Positions 32,033 through 35,924 of a stretch of DNA of 35,924 nt are shown here, in pieces. Positions within the stretch are counted from its first letter, which is position 1; the number at the start of each line of letters is the position of its first letter. The translations under genes and the position numbers were made by a program. Origin of the DNA: Dictyobacter arantiisoli (GTDB taxonomy: Bacteria; Chloroflexota; Ktedonobacteria; Ktedonobacterales; Ktedonobacteraceae); assembly GCF_008326305.1 (NCBI RefSeq), contig NZ_BIXY01000074.1, positions 1 to 35,924 on the forward strand, read 5' to 3'. The notes below the pieces were generated by a model, which worked only from the letters and a program-made list of their open reading frames with translations, did not search any database and was not told the origin of the DNA.

Positions 32033-35000
32033 ATGTCTACAAAAGTAACTGATTTCCTTATAAGTATATTTCAGAAGTTTTTCACTCGAAAGCTCTTTGC
32101 TCAACAAAACAAGCCCTTATCAGTAGTTGAACTGGCTACACAGAAATGGAAAGAGCCAGCTGAATCCTTTGTACATCTCTCAAAATATAAAAAACCTACT
32201 ATTCCTATGCAGCAAGCTATCTATATTTTATGGGAAAAGCAATCCGTATCATTGATAAATGTGGAGGAACATGTCCTGAAGGCCCAGAATCTTCTACGTA
32301 ACTTGCCTGTGAATGTACGGGCTGAGACTCTAGGTATAGCATATGCGCAGGATTTGGATCAATGCGCATCCAGATTGATTGATTTGGCACCCTTCAAGAT
32401 TGATGGATTTTCCGCTTTGGCCAGGACAATTCAGCAGGATTGGGAGTTGAATGCGCGGGAGGATGATTTAGCTCTGGCTTTTTATCGGGTTTTGACTGTA
32501 TATGGATTTTCTTTGCTAGAGGCAGCTGTCGCACAGGTTCGCTTGCTCAACAGAAGAGTCTCTAGTTCTAAAGCGAAAATTGATTTTCTGGAATCGCTTA
32601 GGGAAATTATACAGCAGTTGCCTGTGGCAATGCGGTCGAAAATGCTTTCTCAGGCTTATCAAGATGATTATATTCAACTGGCTGAGGTGCTTATTGATCT
32701 CAATACATTTAAAATCGAAGGACTTAAACCTATTGCTGCGGCAATTAAGCAGGCATGGGATGAGCAGGAACGGAGTGATGCCCTCGCTCTTTCATTTTAT
32801 CGGGTGGTGACCGCTTATGGATTAGATCCTATTGCGGCGCTTGAATCGATTGTGCGAATTCTCGTGAAACTGGCTGATTATGCTCAGGCTGAAGCAGTTT
32901 TGTGTGAGGCTTTTACTCAGGGACTGTTATTCTCAGCTGATCTCTATTGGCGTTTTTTGGGGTTGGTGCAACGTTTAGAGCGTCCGCCTATGAGGCAACT
33001 AGAGTTATTGCAGCATTTTGTTAATCACTATCCAAGGCACCAAACGCTCGGTCTGGCTTTTAAAAAGATTGGAGATCTTTTCGGGGATAGTTTAGATGAC
33101 TATGCACAAGCGCTTAAGGCTTATACGCAGGCTGAAGAGCATGGTATGGTAGTCCCTCAATTACAATCTTATCGGGCGGGTGATTGGGATACTATTCCGG
33201 CGTTGAGAAAACATCCAGATTACAAATTTCCGCCAGTGGTGGTGGTTGACCTGGAAGTTGATCCTCAATCGGGCGCTCCTGTGGGTTCCCGTGTCTTTGA
33301 GGTTGCAGCAGTACGTTATCGAGGAGAGCAGTACGTTATCGAGGAGAGACATATCTGGATAAATATGTCTCATACATCAAACGCAATTTTCGTCCGGCTA
33401 AATGGAATGCAAAAGAAGCCCGAATGCGACTTGATAACGCTTCTGATGTTCAGACTGTTGTAGGGAAGTTGTGTCAATTTCTTGGTACCTCTTTGGTGGT
33501 TGGACATAATATCCGTGCTTTTGATGCCGTAGAACTTGAGGGTATGGGGGTGAGGATAGAGCAAGATCACATACTTGATACACTCTTTCTCGCTCGCTTG
33601 TTTCATCCAGATAGCCTGTATCATCACCTTGGCATTGTCTGTCAAAAATATGGTGTAGAAGTAGTTCAAGACGAGTTGCATTCGGCCTTGCCTGATGCTC
33701 AAGCTACTTATAAGCTTTTGCTGGCTATGGGGAAGCGTCTTTTCCAGCGTGAGGACGCGCTTGTGACTGGGATACGGGCGTTGGTTGCTCCTGGTAGTGC
33801 ATTTGATCAGGTGATCTTACAGCCGTGGGGTATTCCGGCAGATCCAATGTTGACTTGGAAACTTGTTCCTACTCCTTCTTTACCAGATGTTATTACTCCA
33901 TTGCGCGGGAATGTATCCAGTCCAGCTATGCAAAAAGCTTTACGAGGTAAGGCCGATATTCTGATTGAGCATGATGATTTTGATGTACGGTACATAGAAA
34001 GTTTGTCGGATAATGAGCACTCACTGGTGACAGTTCATTCTTATCAACGGATTGAACGAGCACTTGCTACCTATTCCCAATTACGAAATGTGTATGTTCT
34101 TCCTAATCCAGCCACAGTTCTATGTCCAGAACATTTATATAACGTTATTCTGGCTGAGCCTGTCCAAGAGAAGAAGTTACAACTTTTCTGCCTCTATCAG
34201 GCCTCACATAATCATGACGCGGCAATCCTCTATCCATTTCGGTTCCCTCAGCAAGCTCAGCAGGAGCCAGTTATCAGAGAATTGCGACAGCAATTGTATG
34301 AGGCATGCTGTAGTTATGAGACGAAGGATCATCCCGTACACTGTGAGGCTTCTGCGGTTATGCAATCTGTGTTAGATAGGTACCCGCTTCTTTTAAGCAC
34401 CCATGAGAACTTGATCCACCATAAACAATCATTGCCTGCCACGACGATTGTTGTTGACGATCTGGCTGACTTACAAATGCACCTTGCTGAGTATTGTGCT
34501 ATCTATTGTACAAGTGACCAGCTGAGATCATTACTAAGTTTGGATGCAGAGAAACGTGTACTGGAGTTATTTGAAGCACAAATTAATGCTTGGGCCTCTG
34601 TCTATGCTCCTGATGCTGGCTATCGAGAACGCCTGCCTTTTGCAAGTTTTATACCGTACTTAAAGAAAACATCAGATGCTCAGCAAGAACCGCTATTGTC
34701 TCAATTACAGAAGACGGGTAAACAAGGCGCAGCGATAGCCAAAATTCTACAGGATTTTTGTGAGCAGGCGCTCAAGAAAGCGCCATCCCCCGCATATTTG
34801 CATGCATTCTGGATTGATGTGTGGTTCGATGAGGAGAGCAAAGCTATCCAACAATGGAAAATCTGTGGGGTGAGTCAGGATTTGCGCACCATCTTTCAAG
34901 AATATTACTGGAAACCATATAAATTCCATGTGCTTGCCGGGACAGCGTTGGTGTTGGGCAAAAGTCAGACACAATTTCTTCAGCAATATTTTTCTTTTCC

Positions 35001-35066
35001 TGAGGGGTTACCTTTTCGGCGCGATCCTCGATCTCCAAAACGCGTTTATTTGCCACATCTGTTTAT
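32033..35066 (+). pseudogene. Disrupted DnaQ-type exonuclease / DinG-like protein gene
   Basis: One ancestral gene now in two frames (32033-33463 and 33424 onward) and cut at its 3' end by an IS21-family element. The start is ATG 32033 with AAAGGAAGAG upstream. Order: a helical N-terminal region with a duplicated unit of about 100 residues (compare APFKIDGFSALARTI with NTFKIEGLKPIAAAI); a DEDDh 3'-5' exonuclease domain with VVVVDLEVD, VVGHNIRAFDAVEL and HSALPDAQATYKLL; and a DinG/XPD-like region (YVLPNPATVLCPEHL, LLLSTHENLIHHKQSLP, then TTIVVDDLAD where DEAH would stand, then FHVLAGTALVLG). No Walker A is seen and the DEAH box is degenerate, so the helicase part was probably inactive before disruption. 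A 20-bp tandem duplication (33307-33346) inside the exonuclease domain causes the frameshift. Confidence 0.8.
33307..33346 (+). repeat. 20-bp perfect tandem duplication
   Basis: AGCAGTACGTTATCGAGGAG occurs at 33307-33326 and again at 33327-33346. The same bases are read as VRYRGE in the first copy and QYVIEER in the second. Deleting one copy restores one frame through the exonuclease domain, with RGETYLDKYVSYIKRN at the join. Confidence 0.92.
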
Positions 35067-35076
35067 GCTAGTCAGC

Positions 35077-35161
35077 AAGCTACCCATTTGTTACACTTGA
35101 AACTACCCACACGAGTGGTCCTCTGCAAAACCTGTTAAGGTTTCAAGCTACCCACTTGTTA
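35077..35161 (+). repeat. IS21-type repeated terminal sequences
   Basis: AAGCTACCCATTTGTTA (35077-35093) and AAGCTACCCACTTGTTA (35145-35161) differ at one base. A partial third copy, AAACTACCCAC, lies between (35100-35110). Repeated sites inside the ends are known for IS21 elements, where the transposase binds them. Confidence 0.75.
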
Positions 35162-35196
35162 AGCATGCTGACCAGCCACAAAAATTGCATTTGATG

Positions 35197-35924
35197 TCAC
35201 ACACTCGTTGAAGTACTTTGTTCTTCTTGATGGAGGCGATGACGATACCGATAGGACTCGCCCATAAATTCGAGAATTCTTCCTTTGTGTGTCAGTCTAT
35301 CGAGAAATGCTGTCGTCAGAGTAGCATCTGCAAAAATCGAATTCCAATCTCCAAATCGCAGATTACTGGTGATAATCATAGAGACCTGTTCATACAATTC
35401 ACTCACCAATTGAAAGAGAAGCTGTCCTCCTGCCTTGTCTACTGCAATGAAACCAAGTTCATCGAGGACTAACAGGTCTAGGCGGGTAAAACGCGCCATA
35501 AAACCGGATAAATTGAGCTTCTTTTGCGCCACCTGCAAGTCATTGATCAACGCAGCCGTTTTGTAAAAGCGAACGCGCTTGCCTTGCCGACACGCTGCTA
35601 AGGCCAGACCAATTGCTAAGTGTGTCTTGCCTAAGCCAGGATTTCCCACCAAAATGAGGTTTTCCGCGCGAGACATATATCCGCCTTGAGCCAGTTCGAG
35701 GAAGGTGGTTTTCGAGATGTTTTCTAGCTCTGAGAAGTCGTAGTCCGTAATTTCCTTCAGAAAGGGAAATTTTGCTCTTCGGATCGCCGTGCCAATGCGC
35801 TTGGCTTCTCGTTCAGCGACTTCGGCTTCACATAGTGCGAGCAAAAAGCGTTCCGGTGAGAGACCATTACGTGCCGCATCTTGTGCGTAGGATTGATACA
35901 ATTGAAGAAATGAGGGAAGATTGA
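35197..35924 (-). CDS. istB: IS21-family helper ATPase IstB (partial at window edge)
   Basis: ATP-dependent helper of the IS21 transposase. Walker A VGNPGLGKTHLAIG, Walker B LLVLDELGF and sensor-like MIITSNLRFGDW are all present, as is the C-terminal LDRLTHKGRILEFMGESYR of the IstB/DnaC-like AAA+ family. Its open frame runs off the right edge: 35902-35924 still reads NLPSFLQ in frame before LYQSYAQDA, which matches the normal IstB start, so the true start codon lies just outside. IstB oligomerises on target DNA and activates IstA, whose gene should lie upstream to the right. The gene looks intact, so the element may still be mobile. Confidence 0.93.
   Translation of the reverse strand, partial: NLPSFLQLYQSYAQDAARNGLSPERFLLALCEAEVAEREAKRIGTAIRRAKFPFLKEITDYDFSELENISKTTFLELAQGGYMSRAENLILVGNPGLGKTHLAIGLALAACRQGKRVRFYKTAALINDLQVAQKKLNLSGFMARFTRLDLLVLDELGFIAVDKAGGQLLFQLVSELYEQVSMIITSNLRFGDWNSIFADATLTTAFLDRLTHKGRILEFMGESYRYRHRLHQEEQSTSTSV

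Larger units (their letters stand above)
35066..35924. mobile_element. IS21-family insertion, left part
   Basis: From about 35066 (TGCTAGTCAGCA) the DNA no longer fits the DinG-like gene. It has the short terminal repeats typical of IS21 elements, followed by istB on the minus strand. The rest, with istA and the other end, lies beyond the window, so the exact edge and target duplication cannot be checked. Confidence 0.8.

Noticed and set aside
31937-33463. Programmed frameshift or intron as reason for the split exonuclease gene
   Set aside because: An exact 20-bp tandem duplication explains the split fully, and deleting one copy restores the frame.
1-35924. CRISPR array, rRNA or complete tRNA
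   Set aside because: No regularly spaced repeats, no rRNA-like sequence and only broken tRNA pieces were found.

Overview
This window looks like accessory chromosomal DNA from a Ktedonobacteria-like member of the Chloroflexota. That placement is inference from gene style, since there is no rRNA or housekeeping marker here. The hints are an XRE-NB-ARC-TPR protein, a pentapeptide-repeat/TIR-like protein, excisionase-type helix-turn-helix proteins with a GRPR linker, a MoxR/DUF2201 pair and remains of IS630, IS5 and IS21 elements.

Layout. (1) 450-2957 (+): STAND-type sensor with HTH, NB-ARC and TPR. (2) 5694-3183 (-): four small or medium genes: a coiled-coil protein, a SAM methyltransferase, a protein of unknown function and a tandem-HTH regulator with a TTG start. 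(3) 6347-6889 (+): HTH protein behind a repeated TGATAAAAGAA element, followed by a decayed IS630 transposase (7106-7865). (4) 22669-7988 (-): the core of the window, an eight-gene co-directional block of about 14.7 kb. In transcription order it encodes an HTH protein (paralogue of the one at 6347), HsdM with a long C-terminal extension, HsdS, a small Rossmann/TIR-like protein, HsdR with an extra N-terminal winged-helix-like segment, a YgjP-type metallopeptidase, a pseudokinase (HRG for HRD, GFD for DFG) with its own helical N-terminal domain, and an unrecognised 1141-residue protein. (5) 22670-24619: a debris zone with an IS5-family fragment, a tRNA-like 3' fragment, a truncated glyoxalase-fold gene and a possible 22-codon ORF. 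(6) 24620-27551 (+): MoxR-type AAA ATPase plus a DUF2201 metallopeptidase-like/VWA protein, convergent with a pentapeptide-repeat/TIR-like protein (29087-27738, -). (7) 29227-35066: two tRNA halves in opposite orientation, a small gene broken by a 13-bp tandem duplication, an HNH-type protein, and an exonuclease/DinG-like gene broken by a 20-bp tandem duplication and cut off by an IS21-family element that runs off the right edge.

Functional reading. The central block is a type I restriction-modification operon: HsdM methylates, HsdS specifies the site, and HsdR translocates and cuts. The TIR-like protein, metallopeptidase, pseudokinase and giant protein lie so close to hsdR (a 4-bp overlap, then gaps of 16, 26 and 40 nt) that co-expression is likely. 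They may form a second, backup or regulatory layer of immunity; this combination is the best candidate here for an undescribed system. The rest of the window (STAND sensor, TIR-like protein, HNH protein, MoxR pair, many IS scars) fits a defence island with high turnover. No CRISPR array or complete tRNA/rRNA gene was found.
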